Notes: generated by a model not told the origin, from the sequence alone. Shown: positions 8,276 to 19,749, numbered from the stretch's first letter. The stretch is DNA of 64,000 nucleotides from Streptomyces coelicoflavus (GCF_003112555.1 NZ_BEWB01000003.1:434001-498000), one strand, 5' to 3'. A program made the numbers and translations.

Positions 8276-8773
8276 ATGAGTGATGTTCGGGAGAATCTGA
8301 CCTACGAGCAGTTCGGCGTCGCCGTGCGCGAGCTGGCGCAGGCCGTCGCCGACGACGGCTACGAGCCGGACATAGTGCTGTCCATCGCGCGCGGCGGTGT
8401 CTTCGTCGCGGGCGGGCTCGCGTACGCGCTCGACTGCAAGAACATCCACCTCGTGAACGTCGAGTTCTACACGGGCGTCGGCACCACCCTCGACATGCCC
8501 GTCATGCTCGCGCCGGTCCCGAACGTCATCGACTTCTCCGACAAGAAGGTCCTGATCACCGACGACGTCGCCGACACCGGCAAGACGCTCAAGCTGGTGC
8601 GGGACTTCTGCCTCGACACGGTCGCCGAGGTCCGCAGCGCGGTGATCTATGAGAAGTCGCACTCTCTCGTCCAGTGCGAGTACGTGTGGAAGCGGACCGA
8701 TGAGTGGATCAACTTCCCGTGGTCCGTGCTGCCTCCCGTCGTGCGGCGGGAGGGGCAGGTGCTCGACGCCTGA
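8276..8773 (+). CDS. Phosphoribosyltransferase
   Basis: 165 residues of type I PRTase fold. The PRPP-binding motif is VLITDDVADTGKTLKLV (about residues 95-111), preceded by the flexible loop region IARGGVFVAGGLAYAL. It is shorter and more divergent than HPRT or APRT and matches the 'xanthine/hypoxanthine PRT-like' group of actinobacteria, so purine-base salvage is the best guess. It begins 40 bases after dcd and both handle nucleotides; they may share a transcript. A GGCGGG lies 9-15 bases upstream of the ATG. Confidence 0.85.
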   Translation: MSDVRENLTYEQFGVAVRELAQAVADDGYEPDIVLSIARGGVFVAGGLAYALDCKNIHLVNVEFYTGVGTTLDMPVMLAPVPNVIDFSDKKVLITDDVADTGKTLKLVRDFCLDTVAEVRSAVIYEKSHSLVQCEYVWKRTDEWINFPWSVLPPVVRREGQVLDA

Positions 8774-8808
8774 CCGGGCGGACCGACGGACAGCGACGAC
8801 GTGACGCG

Positions 8809-8843
8809 AAGGGCCCCGGCGTGACCTGCACGCCGGGGCCCTT
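8809..8843. terminator. Bidirectional terminator
   Basis: A perfect 15-bp stem (AAGGGCCCCGGCGTG / CACGCCGGGGCCCTT) with a 5-base loop sits between the convergent phosphoribosyltransferase and Yip1 genes. Confidence 0.85.
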
Positions 8844-8858
8844 CCACATGTCCGGGGA

Positions 8859-9818
8859 CTAGAAGGTGCCCAGCTTCACGATCGACAGCAGGGCGATCAG
8901 CTGGATCGCGGACGCGCCCAGCGCCTTCGGCCAGGGCAGGTCGTGGGAGCGGCCGACCATCAGGGTGAGGAGGGCGCCGGCCGCGACCCAGGTGGCCCAG
9001 CCGAGGATCTGGACGAAGGGCGCGTCGCCGCCGGCGAACATCGCGACGACCAGGCGCGGGGCGTCCGTGAGGGACATGATCAGCATGGAGAGGCCGACCG
9101 TCGGCTGCCAGGCGCCGTCGCCGCCGAGCTGGCGGGCCAGGGTGTGGGTGACCACGCCCAGGACGAAGGCGCTCAGCACCAGCGCCACCGCCGTGGTCAG
9201 GACGATCGGGATGGCGTTGGAGAGGGTGGCGTTGATCGCTTCCTCGCGGGCGCCGTCGAAGCCGAAGACCGCCAGCAGGCCGTAGAGGAACGTCACGATG
9301 AGGGCGGGGACCCACATCGCGTAGTCCCGCATCTGGAGGAAGGTCTGGTTGGGCGCGAGGACGATGCCCTTCAGCAGGTCCTTCCAGTGCAGGCGGGGGC
9401 CGACCGGGCCGGGCGCGGGGGCGGAACCGGCGCGGTAGGTGTCGCCCTGGTTGTAGGGGTCGTCGACCGTGAACGCCTGGGTGTGGCCCGGGTTGTTGGC
9501 CGCGTACGGGTCGTACGGGGCCTGCTGGGGCTGCCCGTGCCCGCCGGGTCCGTAGCCGCCGTCGCCGAAGTACTCCGGCTCGCCGTGGGCACCGGCGTGG
9601 CCGCCTGGGCCGCCGCCGTGGGCCTGCGGCCACGGGGATCCGCCGGGGGCCGGGCCGGGGGCGCCACCTCCGTACGGCGGCTGCGGGTACGGCTGCCGAG
9701 GCGCCGCGGGTCCGCCGTACGACGGTCCCTGGGGCGCCTGCTGTCCGTACGGAGGGCGTTGCGGTCGCGCGTTTGGAGCGCCGTTGTCCCGGCCGCGTCC
9801 GATCCTGAATCCAGCCAC
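8859..9818 (-). CDS. Yip1-family membrane protein with Pro/Gly-rich N-terminus
   Basis: 319 residues. The first ~140 are low-complexity Pro/Gly/Tyr/Gln (repeats of PYGG, GGPGGHAGAHG), probably a disordered cytoplasmic tail. The remainder holds about five membrane helices (WVPALIVTFLYGLLAVFG, AIPIVLTTAVALVLSAFVLG, LVVAMFAGG, ILGWATWVAAGALLTLMVG, AIQLIALLSIVKLG) in a Yip1-domain arrangement. The function in bacteria is unknown. GTG 9818 has a TACGTT -10 box seven bases upstream and no ribosome-binding site, so it is probably leaderless. Confidence 0.85.
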   Translation of the reverse strand: MAGFRIGRGRDNGAPNARPQRPPYGQQAPQGPSYGGPAAPRQPYPQPPYGGGAPGPAPGGSPWPQAHGGGPGGHAGAHGEPEYFGDGGYGPGGHGQPQQAPYDPYAANNPGHTQAFTVDDPYNQGDTYRAGSAPAPGPVGPRLHWKDLLKGIVLAPNQTFLQMRDYAMWVPALIVTFLYGLLAVFGFDGAREEAINATLSNAIPIVLTTAVALVLSAFVLGVVTHTLARQLGGDGAWQPTVGLSMLIMSLTDAPRLVVAMFAGGDAPFVQILGWATWVAAGALLTLMVGRSHDLPWPKALGASAIQLIALLSIVKLGTF

Positions 9819-9968
9819 GCCTTCGAACGTACCTGGTCCCGGAGAGTGACGTGCGGGGCCCGGCCGTTCGGGGGTCCTTTGCTGCCGAGCTGTGACATCC
9901 CTTACGGGGGGTCCCCGAGGCCTCCCCGAGGCCCGGCCGGCGGGAACCGCACGTCCGCCCGCCGTCCC

Positions 9969-11294
9969 CTACGGGGTCAGGAACTGCGACGTCGAGAACG
10001 TCACCGCGGCCCGTGCCGTCACGACGCCCTTCGCCGTGCCCCGGTGGACCTCGACGGTGTCCTCGGTGTCGCCGTGGTACGTCCGCAGCACCAGGTCCGC
10101 CAGGCCGTCGCCGTCGAAGTCGCCTGCCGTCAGCACCCGTGTCGTGCCCGACGACGAGGGCCGGACCGTGACCGCGTCCCGCGTCGTGGGGCCCGTCCCG
10201 CGGCCGGGATACACACGTACTCCGGAGCCGCTGGAGACCAGCTCGCTCAGGCCGTCGCCGTCGAAGTCGGCGGCGTCCAGCATCGTGCCGGGGGTGTCGA
10301 GGGTGGCTCGCTCACTGCTCGACGCGCGGGCGGTACCCCCGTCGCCGGTGGGCAGGTCGTAGCGCAGCGCGGTGCCGTCCAGGGTGCCCACGGCCGCGTC
10401 CAGTGCCTTGCCCCCGCCGAAGGCGCCGAGGGCGACGTCGACGCCGGTGGGCAGGGTGGTCCCGGTGCGGTTCGGGCCGTCGGGGCCGCCGAGGACGACG
10501 GCGGCCTTGCCGGGGCCCGCCGAGGCGCGGACGACCAGGTCGTCGTAACCGTCGCGGTTCACGTCGGCGGCGGGGCCGGTGGGTGCCTCGCCGGGGGAGG
10601 GGAGGGGCGTGGCGGCCGCGTGCGGGTCGCCCTCGCGGGTGAAGGGGCCGCGCAGGTGGCTGAGGCGGCCGGTCGAGGCGTGGAGGACGAGGTCCTCGGC
10701 GCCGTCGCCGTCGAAGTCGCCGCACACCGGGCGCTCGGGCCAGTCGTTGCCGTACCGGGCCCGGTCGGGCACGGTCAGCGGGACGGCGCGGCCGGCCAGT
10801 CCGGCCGGGGAGCCGAAGAGGAGCTGGAGGGGGACCGGGGGGCGGCCCTGGCCGTCGTAGGGCGGGTCGGTGGTGACCACCAGGTCGGTGAAGCCGTCGC
10901 CGTCCAGGTCGCAGGCGGCCTCCGCCTCGAAGACGGCCGGCGACCGGCCGTCCACCGGCGCCGCGTGCTTGGCGGGGGTGAGTAACTGCCGGGCTTCCGG
11001 CACCAGTCCGCGGGGCGAGCCGTAGACGATGCCGATGCCGGCGTCGTCCGCGTGGCTCTCCGCCGTGACCAGGGTGTCGAGGACCAGGTCGCGGTGGCCG
11101 TCCCCGTTGAAGTCGTCGGGGACCTCGCTGCCCCGGCCGCGCGGGACGGGGAGCGGGGCGGGGGCCTGGGCGGCGCGTACGGGGGTCGCGGAGGCGTCCT
11201 TGGTGGCGTGTGCCGGGCCGTGGCCGCAGGCGGCGAGCAGCAGCACCGCACAGCAGGCGGCTGCGCCGGTCACAGTGTGTCTTCGCAGGCGCAC
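9969..11294 (-). CDS. FG-GAP/VCBS-repeat lipoprotein
   Basis: 441 residues. The N-terminus MRLRRHTVTGAAACCAVLL runs into LLAACG, a lipobox, so it is a secreted lipoprotein. The mature part is a run of about six to seven FG-GAP blades, each with a calcium-binding loop of the DxDxDGxxD type: DFNGDGHRD, DLDGDGFTD, DFDGDGAED, DVNRDGYDD, DFDGDGLSE, DFDGDGLAD. These form an integrin-like beta-propeller that usually serves extracellular binding rather than catalysis. GTG 11294 has GAGGTG five bases upstream. It is a single gene with its own terminator region. Confidence 0.9.
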   Translation of the reverse strand: MRLRRHTVTGAAACCAVLLLAACGHGPAHATKDASATPVRAAQAPAPLPVPRGRGSEVPDDFNGDGHRDLVLDTLVTAESHADDAGIGIVYGSPRGLVPEARQLLTPAKHAAPVDGRSPAVFEAEAACDLDGDGFTDLVVTTDPPYDGQGRPPVPLQLLFGSPAGLAGRAVPLTVPDRARYGNDWPERPVCGDFDGDGAEDLVLHASTGRLSHLRGPFTREGDPHAAATPLPSPGEAPTGPAADVNRDGYDDLVVRASAGPGKAAVVLGGPDGPNRTGTTLPTGVDVALGAFGGGKALDAAVGTLDGTALRYDLPTGDGGTARASSSERATLDTPGTMLDAADFDGDGLSELVSSGSGVRVYPGRGTGPTTRDAVTVRPSSSGTTRVLTAGDFDGDGLADLVLRTYHGDTEDTVEVHRGTAKGVVTARAAVTFSTSQFLTP

Positions 11295-11371
11295 CGTTCA
11301 CCTCGTCCGTATCGACCCGTATCACCCTCACCGACAACGACCGGGTAATGATGCACGTGTTCGACACGCGA

Positions 11372-11408
11372 CGACACCCCCGGGTTCGTACGGAACCCGG
11401 GGGTGTCG
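11372..11408. terminator. Strong stem-loop terminator
   Basis: A perfect 16-bp inverted repeat with a 5-base loop lies directly downstream of the large Fe-S oxidoreductase (minus strand), separating it from the FG-GAP gene. Confidence 0.85.
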
Positions 11409-11432
11409 GTCGAGAACGCGGCCGGAGGGCGG

Positions 11433-13715
11433 CTACTTCACCGGCTCCGGCGTCGGCTCGTTCTCCGGCTCCGGCTCGCCGGTCGGGTCGGCCGGGGTCT
11501 TGACGGAGTCCAGCAGGAGCTGGGCGACGTCGACGACCTGGATGGACTCCTTGGCCTTGCCGTCGTTCTTCTTGCCGTTGACCGAGTCGGTGAGCATGAC
11601 GAGGCAGAAGGGGCAGGCGGTCGAGACGATGTCGGGGTTGACCGACAGGGCCTCGTCGACGCGCTCGTTGTTGATGCGCTTGCCGATCCGCTCCTCCATC
11701 CACATCCGCGCGCCGCCGGCGCCGCAGCAGAAGCCGCGCTCCTTGTGGCGGTGCATCTCCTCGTTCCGGACGCCCGGGACGGCGGCGATGATCTCGCGCG
11801 GCGGGGTGTAGATCTTGTTGTGGCGGCCCAGGTAGCAGGGGTCGTGGTAGGTGATGATGCCCTCGACCGGGGTGACCGGGAGCAGCTTGCCCTCGTCGAC
11901 CAGGTGCTGGAGCAGCTGGGTGTGGTGGATGACCTCGTAGTCGCCGCCGAGCTGGGGGTACTCGTTGCCGAGGGTGTTGAGGCAGTGCGGGCAGGTGGCG
12001 ACGATCTTCTTCGCCGACTTCGGCTTCTTCGACTCCTCGGTGACCTTGCCGTCGTCGTCCATCTCCTCGCCGAAGGCGGCGTTGAGGGACATGACGTTCT
12101 CCATGCCGAGTTCCTGGAACAGGGGCTCGTTGCCGAGGCGGCGGGCGGAGTCGCCGGTGCACTTCTCGTCGCCGCCCATGATCGCGAACTTGACGCCCGC
12201 GATGTGGAGCAGCTCGGCGAAGGCCTTGGTGGTCTTCTTGGCGCGGTCCTCCAGGGCGCCGGCGCAGCCGACCCAGTACAGGTACTCGACCTCGGTGAGG
12301 TCCTCGATGTCCTTGCCGACGACCGGGACCTCGAAGTCCAGCTCCTTGAGCCACTCCAGGCGCTGCTTCTTGGCCAGGCCCCAGGGGTTGCCCTTCTTCT
12401 CCAGGTTCTTGAGCATCGTGCCCGCCTCGGACGGGAACGCCGACTCGATCATGACCTGGTAGCGGCGCATGTCGACGATGTGGTCGACGTGCTCGATGTC
12501 GACCGGGCACTGCTCGACGCAGGCACCGCAGGTGGTGCAGGACCACAGGACGTCCGGGTCGATGACGCCCTGCTCCTCGAGGGTGCCGATCAGCGGGCGC
12601 TCGGCCTCGGCCAGCGCCGCCGCGGGCACACCCGCCAGCTGCTCCTCGGACGCCTTCTCCTCGCCCTCCATCGTCTTGCCGCCGCCGGCCAGCAGGTAGG
12701 GGGCCTTGGCGTGCGCGTGGTCGCGCAGGGACATGATCAGGAGCTTGGGGGAGAGCGGCTTGCCGGTGTTCCAGGCGGGGCACTGCGACTGGCAGCGGCC
12801 GCACTCGGTGCAGGTGGAGAAGTCGAGCAGGCCCTTCCAGGAGAACTGCTCGACCTGGGAGACGCCGAAGACGTCGTCGTCGCCCGGGTCGGTGAAGTCG
12901 ATCGGCTTGCCGCCCGAGGTCATCGGCAGCAGGGCGCCGAGCGCGGTGCCGCCCTTGGCGTCGCGCTTGAACCAGATGTTCGGGAAGGCCAGGAAGCGGT
13001 GCCAGGCGACGCCCATGTCGGTCTTCAGCGCGACCGTGATCATCCAGATGAAGGAGGTCGCGATCTTCAGCGCGGCGAAGAAGTAGACGAGGTTTTGGAG
13101 CGTGCCGAGGTCCGCGTCCCGCAGCGCCGAGACGACCGGGTACGAGATGAAGAACGAGGCCTCGTAGCCGTCGACGTGGTGGAGGGCGCCCTCCAGCGCG
13201 TGCAGCATGAAGATGCAGACGCCGACGATGAGGATGACGGCCTCGACGAAGTACGCCTGGCCGAAGTTGGAGCCGGCGAAGCGGGACTTGCGGCCCGGCT
13301 TGCGCGGGTGGGACAGCTGCCGGATGCCGATGAGCACCAGGATGCCGAGCACCGTCATCGTGCCGATGAACTCGACGAAGACGTTGTACGGCGCCCAGTC
13401 GCCGATGACCGGCAGGATCCAGTCGGCCTGGAAGAGCTGGCCGATGGCGTTGACGATGGTCAGCAGCAGGGAGAAGAAGCCCACCGCGACGAACCAGTGC
13501 GCCACACCGACGATGCCCCAGCGGTTCATCCGGGTGTGGCCGAGGAACTCCCTGACCACGGTGACGGTGCGGTCCACGGGGTCGTTGGTCCGCGTTCCGG
13601 CCGGCACCGGCTGTCCCAGCCGCATGTAGGTGACGATCTGCAGGACGGCGCGGCCGAACAGTGCGACGCCGACCACGATCAGGACCAGCGACACGATGAT
13701 CGCGGCGAGTTGCAT
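11433..13715 (-). CDS. Membrane-anchored (Fe-S) oxidoreductase, EtfD / heterodisulfide-reductase-like
   Basis: 760 residues. The N-terminal ~250 residues hold five or six membrane helices like the NarI/HdrE cytochrome-type domain (MQLAAIIVSLVLIVVGVALF, WFVAVGFFSLLLTIVNAIG). Next come two 4Fe-4S motifs, CTECGRCQSQCP (~300) and CTTCGACVEQCP (~392), and two CCG domains (GCAGALED, CPHCLNTLGNEYP, HDPCYLGRHNK, FCCGAGGARMW, CPFCL). This is the layout of mycobacterial EtfD, which passes electrons from ETF (fatty-acid beta-oxidation) to the quinone pool; that role is inferred. ATG 13715 has GAGGAG upstream. A Pro/Glu-rich tail ends the protein. Confidence 0.85.
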   Translation of the reverse strand: MQLAAIIVSLVLIVVGVALFGRAVLQIVTYMRLGQPVPAGTRTNDPVDRTVTVVREFLGHTRMNRWGIVGVAHWFVAVGFFSLLLTIVNAIGQLFQADWILPVIGDWAPYNVFVEFIGTMTVLGILVLIGIRQLSHPRKPGRKSRFAGSNFGQAYFVEAVILIVGVCIFMLHALEGALHHVDGYEASFFISYPVVSALRDADLGTLQNLVYFFAALKIATSFIWMITVALKTDMGVAWHRFLAFPNIWFKRDAKGGTALGALLPMTSGGKPIDFTDPGDDDVFGVSQVEQFSWKGLLDFSTCTECGRCQSQCPAWNTGKPLSPKLLIMSLRDHAHAKAPYLLAGGGKTMEGEEKASEEQLAGVPAAALAEAERPLIGTLEEQGVIDPDVLWSCTTCGACVEQCPVDIEHVDHIVDMRRYQVMIESAFPSEAGTMLKNLEKKGNPWGLAKKQRLEWLKELDFEVPVVGKDIEDLTEVEYLYWVGCAGALEDRAKKTTKAFAELLHIAGVKFAIMGGDEKCTGDSARRLGNEPLFQELGMENVMSLNAAFGEEMDDDGKVTEESKKPKSAKKIVATCPHCLNTLGNEYPQLGGDYEVIHHTQLLQHLVDEGKLLPVTPVEGIITYHDPCYLGRHNKIYTPPREIIAAVPGVRNEEMHRHKERGFCCGAGGARMWMEERIGKRINNERVDEALSVNPDIVSTACPFCLVMLTDSVNGKKNDGKAKESIQVVDVAQLLLDSVKTPADPTGEPEPENEPTPEPVK

Positions 13716-13776
13716 TTGGGGCTCCTCGGGCCTGCGAGGTTACGAGGGGGGCGGTGGGATTCGGTGGTACTCGGTA

Positions 13777-13790
13777 TTACTAAGCGGTAA
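13777..13790. promoter_or_regulatory. TTAC-N6-GTAA dyad upstream of the Fe-S oxidoreductase
   Basis: An inverted repeat TTAC TAAGCG GTAA lies 62-75 bases before the ATG of the Fe-S gene and overlaps a possible TAGTAA -10 on the minus strand. The shape fits a TetR-type operator. The regulator is not in this window. Confidence 0.4.
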
Positions 13791-14031
13791 CTTATGCAGT
13801 CCGTCCGAGACTACCCCCATCCTCCGCCGCACTGTAGTCGGACGTGCGGTGATCTGCGTCGCTGAGGCAACCCTGACCCCGCCGGCGGCGCGAGGAGTCA
13901 CCGGCGCCGCTCCGGGCAACCGGAGTCCCGGGCGGCGCGTCCTTCCGTGGGGCGATTTTTCCGCTTCGTCGGACCGGCCGGGGCGAGAACATGCAGGTCA
14001 GCGCGTCATTGCGCGTAAGGAACGGATAAGA

Positions 14032-14052
14032 GTTGAGTCTGCTCCGCTCACC
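14032..14052 (+). promoter_or_regulatory. HAIR-like HspR box 1 (degenerate)
   Basis: GTTGAGT-N7-GCTCACC resembles the HspR inverted repeat CTTGAGT-N7-ACTCAAG and has the same spacing. It lies 93-73 bases before dnaK. Confidence 0.6.
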
Positions 14053-14083
14053 TCTGTTGACCCAGTGCCGGGCGTCATGCACA

Positions 14084-16658
<2,575 letters not shown>

Positions 16659-16700
16659 GCTCGAAGTGACACGCAGGGCGCGAGAGGAGGGACGTCGGGG

Positions 16701-17897
16701 ATGAGCACGAAGGACTTCATCGAGAAGGACTACTACAAGGTTCTCGGCGTCCCCAAGGACGCCACCGAGGCCGAGATCAAGAAGGCGTACCGGAAACTCG
16801 CCCGCGAGAACCACCCGGACGCCAACAAGGGGAACGTCAAGGCGGAGGAGCGCTTCAAGGAGATCTCCGAGGCCAACGACATCCTCGGTGACCCCAAGAA
16901 GCGCAAGGAGTACGACGAGGCCCGCAGCCTCTTCGGCAACGGCGGTTTCCGTCCGGGGCCGGGCGCGGGCGGCGGCGGCACCTTCAACTTCGACCTGGGC
17001 GACCTCTTCGGAGGCGGCGCCCAGGGCGGCGGCCAGGGTGGCGCCGGCGGCTTCGGCGGCGGCCTCGGGGACGTCTTCGGCGGCCTGTTCAACCGCACCG
17101 GAGGCTCACCGGGCGCCGGCACGCGCACGCAGCCGCGGCGCGGGCAGGACATTGAGTCCGAGGTCACCCTGAGCTTCATCGAGGCCATCGAGGGCGCGAC
17201 CGTGCCCCTCAGGATGTCCTCGCAGGCACCCTGCAAGGCCTGTTCCGGCACCGGCGACAAGAACGGCACGCCCCGCGTGTGCCCGACCTGCGTCGGCACC
17301 GGGCAGGTCGCCCGCGGCTCGGGCGGTGGCTTCTCGCTGACCGACCCGTGCCCCGACTGCAAGGGCCGCGGCCTGATCGCCGAGGACCCCTGCGACGTCT
17401 GCAAGGGCTCCGGACGCGCCAAGTCCTCGCGGACGATGCAGGTCCGTATCCCCGCCGGGGTCTCGGACGGGCAGCGCATCCGGCTGCGCGGCAAGGGCAC
17501 GCCCGGCGAGCGGGGCGGCCCGGCGGGCGACCTGTACGTGGTCGTGCACGTCAAGGAACACCCCGTCTTCGGCCGCCGGGGCGACAACCTCACCGTCACC
17601 GTCCCGGTCACCTACGCCGAGGCGGCCCTCGGCGGCGAGGTCCGGGTCCCGACCCTGGGCGGTCCGCCGGTCACGCTGAAGCTGCCGGCCGGCACGCCGG
17701 GCGGCCGCACCATGCGGGCCCGCGGCAAGGGCGCGGTCCGCAAGGACGGCACCCGCGGCGACCTCCTGGTCACCGTGGAGGTGAGTGTTCCGAAGGACCT
17801 GACGGGGAAGGCTCGTGACGCGCTCGAGGCGTATCGCGAGGCGACCGCGGACGAGGATCCGCGGGCGGAGTTGTTCCAGGCCGCGAAGGGAGCTTGA
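16701..17897 (+). CDS. dnaJ: Co-chaperone DnaJ (type I Hsp40)
   Basis: 398 residues. The J domain (1-70) includes YYKVLGVPKDATEAEIKKAY and the HPD motif in ENHPDANKG; then a Gly/Phe-rich linker, four CxxCxGxG zinc repeats (CKACSGTG, CPTCVGTG, CPDCKGRG, CDVCKGSG) and two C-terminal substrate-binding beta domains. This is the DnaJ1-type found in dnaK operons. ATG 16701 follows GAGGAGGGA. The 42-base gap from grpE has no terminator. It stimulates DnaK ATPase and delivers clients. Confidence 0.98.
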   Translation: MSTKDFIEKDYYKVLGVPKDATEAEIKKAYRKLARENHPDANKGNVKAEERFKEISEANDILGDPKKRKEYDEARSLFGNGGFRPGPGAGGGGTFNFDLGDLFGGGAQGGGQGGAGGFGGGLGDVFGGLFNRTGGSPGAGTRTQPRRGQDIESEVTLSFIEAIEGATVPLRMSSQAPCKACSGTGDKNGTPRVCPTCVGTGQVARGSGGGFSLTDPCPDCKGRGLIAEDPCDVCKGSGRAKSSRTMQVRIPAGVSDGQRIRLRGKGTPGERGGPAGDLYVVVHVKEHPVFGRRGDNLTVTVPVTYAEAALGGEVRVPTLGGPPVTLKLPAGTPGGRTMRARGKGAVRKDGTRGDLLVTVEVSVPKDLTGKARDALEAYREATADEDPRAELFQAAKGA

Positions 17898-17902
17898 CGG
17901 GA

Positions 17903-18358
17903 ATGGACGGTCGTCGACGCAACCCGTACGAACTGACCGAGGACACCCCGGTCTACGTCATCTCGGTGGCGGCCCAGCTCTCCGGACTGCACCCGCAGAC
18001 CCTGCGGCAGTACGACCGTCTCGGCCTGGTCTCCCCCGACCGCACGGCGGGCCGCGGCCGGCGCTACTCGGCCCGCGACATCGAACTGCTCCGGCAGGTC
18101 CAGCAGTTGTCGCAGGACGAGGGCATCAACCTGGCCGGAATCAAGCGCATCATCGAGCTGGAGAACCAGGTCGCCGCGCTCCAGGCGCGGGCGGCGGAGC
18201 TGGCCGCCGCGCTCGACGGCGCGGCCACGGCGATGCGCCAGCGCGAGGCCGCCGTGCACGCCTCCTACCGCCGTGACCTGGTCCCCTACCAAGAGGTACA
18301 GCAGACCAGCGCGTTGGTGGTCTGGCGTCCCAAGCGCCACGGACAGTCCCCGGACTGA
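17903..18358 (+). CDS. hspR: Heat-shock repressor HspR (MerR family)
   Basis: 151 residues, the known HspR length. A MerR-type winged helix (VYVISVAAQLSGLHPQTLRQY, GRRYSARDIELLRQVQQLSQ) is followed by a coiled coil (LENQVAALQARAAELAAAL). HspR binds HAIR sequences, represses the dnaK operon, clpB and lon in Streptomyces, and needs DnaK as co-repressor. ATG 17903 lies five bases after the dnaJ stop; an upstream TTG at 17894 is less likely. It is the last gene of the operon; two of its target types are visible here (14084-14104 and 28111-28131). Confidence 0.97.
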   Translation: MDGRRRNPYELTEDTPVYVISVAAQLSGLHPQTLRQYDRLGLVSPDRTAGRGRRYSARDIELLRQVQQLSQDEGINLAGIKRIIELENQVAALQARAAELAAALDGAATAMRQREAAVHASYRRDLVPYQEVQQTSALVVWRPKRHGQSPD

Positions 18359-18396
18359 CCCGGGCCGCCGTACGGCACAAGGGAAGAAGGCATCGT

Positions 18397-18430
18397 CAGC
18401 CCCGGAGGACCGCCGCGTCCCCCGGGGCTG
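18397..18430 (+). terminator. Terminator of the dnaK operon
   Basis: CAGCCCCGG and CCGGGGCTG form a 9-bp stem around a 16-base loop, 40 bases after hspR. Confidence 0.65.
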
Positions 18431-18450
18431 GTTCACAACGGTGCTGTCTC

Positions 18451-18466
18451 ATTGGTCTAGTACTTC
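18451..18466. promoter_or_regulatory. GGTCTAG half-operator upstream of the sugar-binding protein
   Basis: ATTGGTCTAGTACTTC shares its left half with the DasR/GntR-type site ACTGGTCTAGACCACT (10 of 16 positions by eye). TTGACG follows at 18467. Tentative. Confidence 0.3.
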
Positions 18467-18600
18467 TTGACGATTTGGTGAAGACAGCGTTGGCTTCCTT
18501 CACCGGGCGAAACCGGGGCCCCGGGGGGCACTGGAGTCACCCGGTTCACCCGGGTCCACCCGGTTCGTCCACCACACCCGTGTGTCGGAAGGCAAGCGCA

Positions 18601-19719
18601 GTGAGTAGCCGTGCCCGTCGTATCGCCATATCCGTGGCCGCGTCCCTGATGACCCTCTCGCTGGCCTCCTGCGGTGTGCTGGGCGCATCGGAGAGCAGCG
18701 ACGACGCGAGCCCGACCCAGGGCAACGACATCACCATCGGGTTGCTGCTGCCGGAGAAGGAGAACACCCGCTACGAGCAGTTCGACTACCCCTTCTTCAA
18801 GGCCAAGGTCGGCGAGCTCACGCGCGACGAGGGCAACGTCAAGTACGCCAACGCCGAGGCCAGCGCCACCAAGCAGGCCGATCAGATGCAGCAGATGATC
18901 AACGACAAGGTCGACGTCATCGTGCTGGACGCGGTCGACGCGCACGCCATCGCGGACGGCGTGCAGAAGGCGAAGGACGCCGGCATCCCCGTCATCGCCT
19001 ACGACCGGCTGGCCGAGGGCCCGATCGACGCCTACATCTCCTTCGACAACGAGCTGGTCGGCGAGGTCCAGGGCCGCTCCCTCATCGAGGCGCTCGGCGG
19101 CGACCCGTCCGGCTCCGACAAGATCGTCATGATGAACGGCTCGTCGACCGACCCGAACGCCAAGCAGTTCAAGGCGGGCGCGCTGTCCGAGCTGAACGGC
19201 AAGGTGACGATCGCCCAGTCCTTCGACACCAAGGACTGGAAGCCGGAGAACGCCGAGGCGAACATGACCGAGGCGATCGAGAAGATCGGCAAGAAGAACA
19301 TTGCGGGCGTCTACTCCGCCAACGACGGCATGGCCGGCGGCATCATCAAGGCCCTCGAGGACGCGGGCGTAACGGACCTCCCCCCGATCACCGGTCAGGA
19401 CGCCGAACTCTCCGCCGTCCAGCGGATCGTCACCGGCGAGCAGTACATGAGCGTGTACAAGTCCTACCCGCAGGAGGCCGCGAACGCCGCGGAGATGGCC
19501 GTCGCCCGGGTCCAGGGCCGCGACATCCAGTTCGAGGCGCTCGCCCGCGACAAGGTCGACAGCCCCACCCACAAGGGCATCCCCGCCCAGCTCGTCCCCG
19601 TCGTCGCCCTCACCAAGGACAACATCGAGGACACGGTCATCGCGGACGAGTTCTACAAGGTCAGCGACATCTGCACCGCCAAGTACGCGGACGCGTGCGC
19701 GGAGGCGGGGCTGAAGTAA
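18601..19719 (+). CDS. Sugar ABC transporter substrate-binding lipoprotein (xylose/ribose type)
   Basis: 372 residues. N-terminus MSSRARRIAISVAASLMTLS then LASCG, a lipobox. The mature protein is a periplasmic-binding fold of the RbsB/XylF cluster: ITIGLLLPEKENTRYEQFD, a first hinge region DVIVLDAVDAHAIADGVQKA, VIAYDRLAEGPIDAYISFDN, and a second domain GVYSANDGMAGGIIKALED. XylF-like proteins carry exactly this YDRL segment, so a pentose is the best guess. GTG 18601 has GGAAGG eight bases upstream. No permease or ATPase gene is adjacent, so it must use components encoded elsewhere. Confidence 0.88.
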   Translation: MSSRARRIAISVAASLMTLSLASCGVLGASESSDDASPTQGNDITIGLLLPEKENTRYEQFDYPFFKAKVGELTRDEGNVKYANAEASATKQADQMQQMINDKVDVIVLDAVDAHAIADGVQKAKDAGIPVIAYDRLAEGPIDAYISFDNELVGEVQGRSLIEALGGDPSGSDKIVMMNGSSTDPNAKQFKAGALSELNGKVTIAQSFDTKDWKPENAEANMTEAIEKIGKKNIAGVYSANDGMAGGIIKALEDAGVTDLPPITGQDAELSAVQRIVTGEQYMSVYKSYPQEAANAAEMAVARVQGRDIQFEALARDKVDSPTHKGIPAQLVPVVALTKDNIEDTVIADEFYKVSDICTAKYADACAEAGLK

Positions 19720-19725
19720 GCCGGA

Positions 19726-19749
19726 GCCCCCCCCGGTGGTGCGGGGGGC
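19726..19749 (+). terminator. Terminator after the sugar-binding protein
   Basis: GCCCCCC and GGGGGGC arms just beyond the stop codon. Confidence 0.5.

Larger units (their letters stand above)
13716..14083. other. Intergenic region between Fe-S oxidoreductase and dnaK
   Basis: The left part is the leader and promoter zone of the minus-strand Fe-S gene, with one dyad (13777-13790). The right part carries the first HspR box and promoter elements of dnaK. I see no gene between them. Confidence 0.6.

Noticed and set aside
11403..13790. 795-residue open frame antisense to the Fe-S oxidoreductase
   Set aside because: It mirrors the real gene, is rich in Val/Leu/Gly/Asp/Arg as expected from reversed GC-rich codons, and shows no domain.
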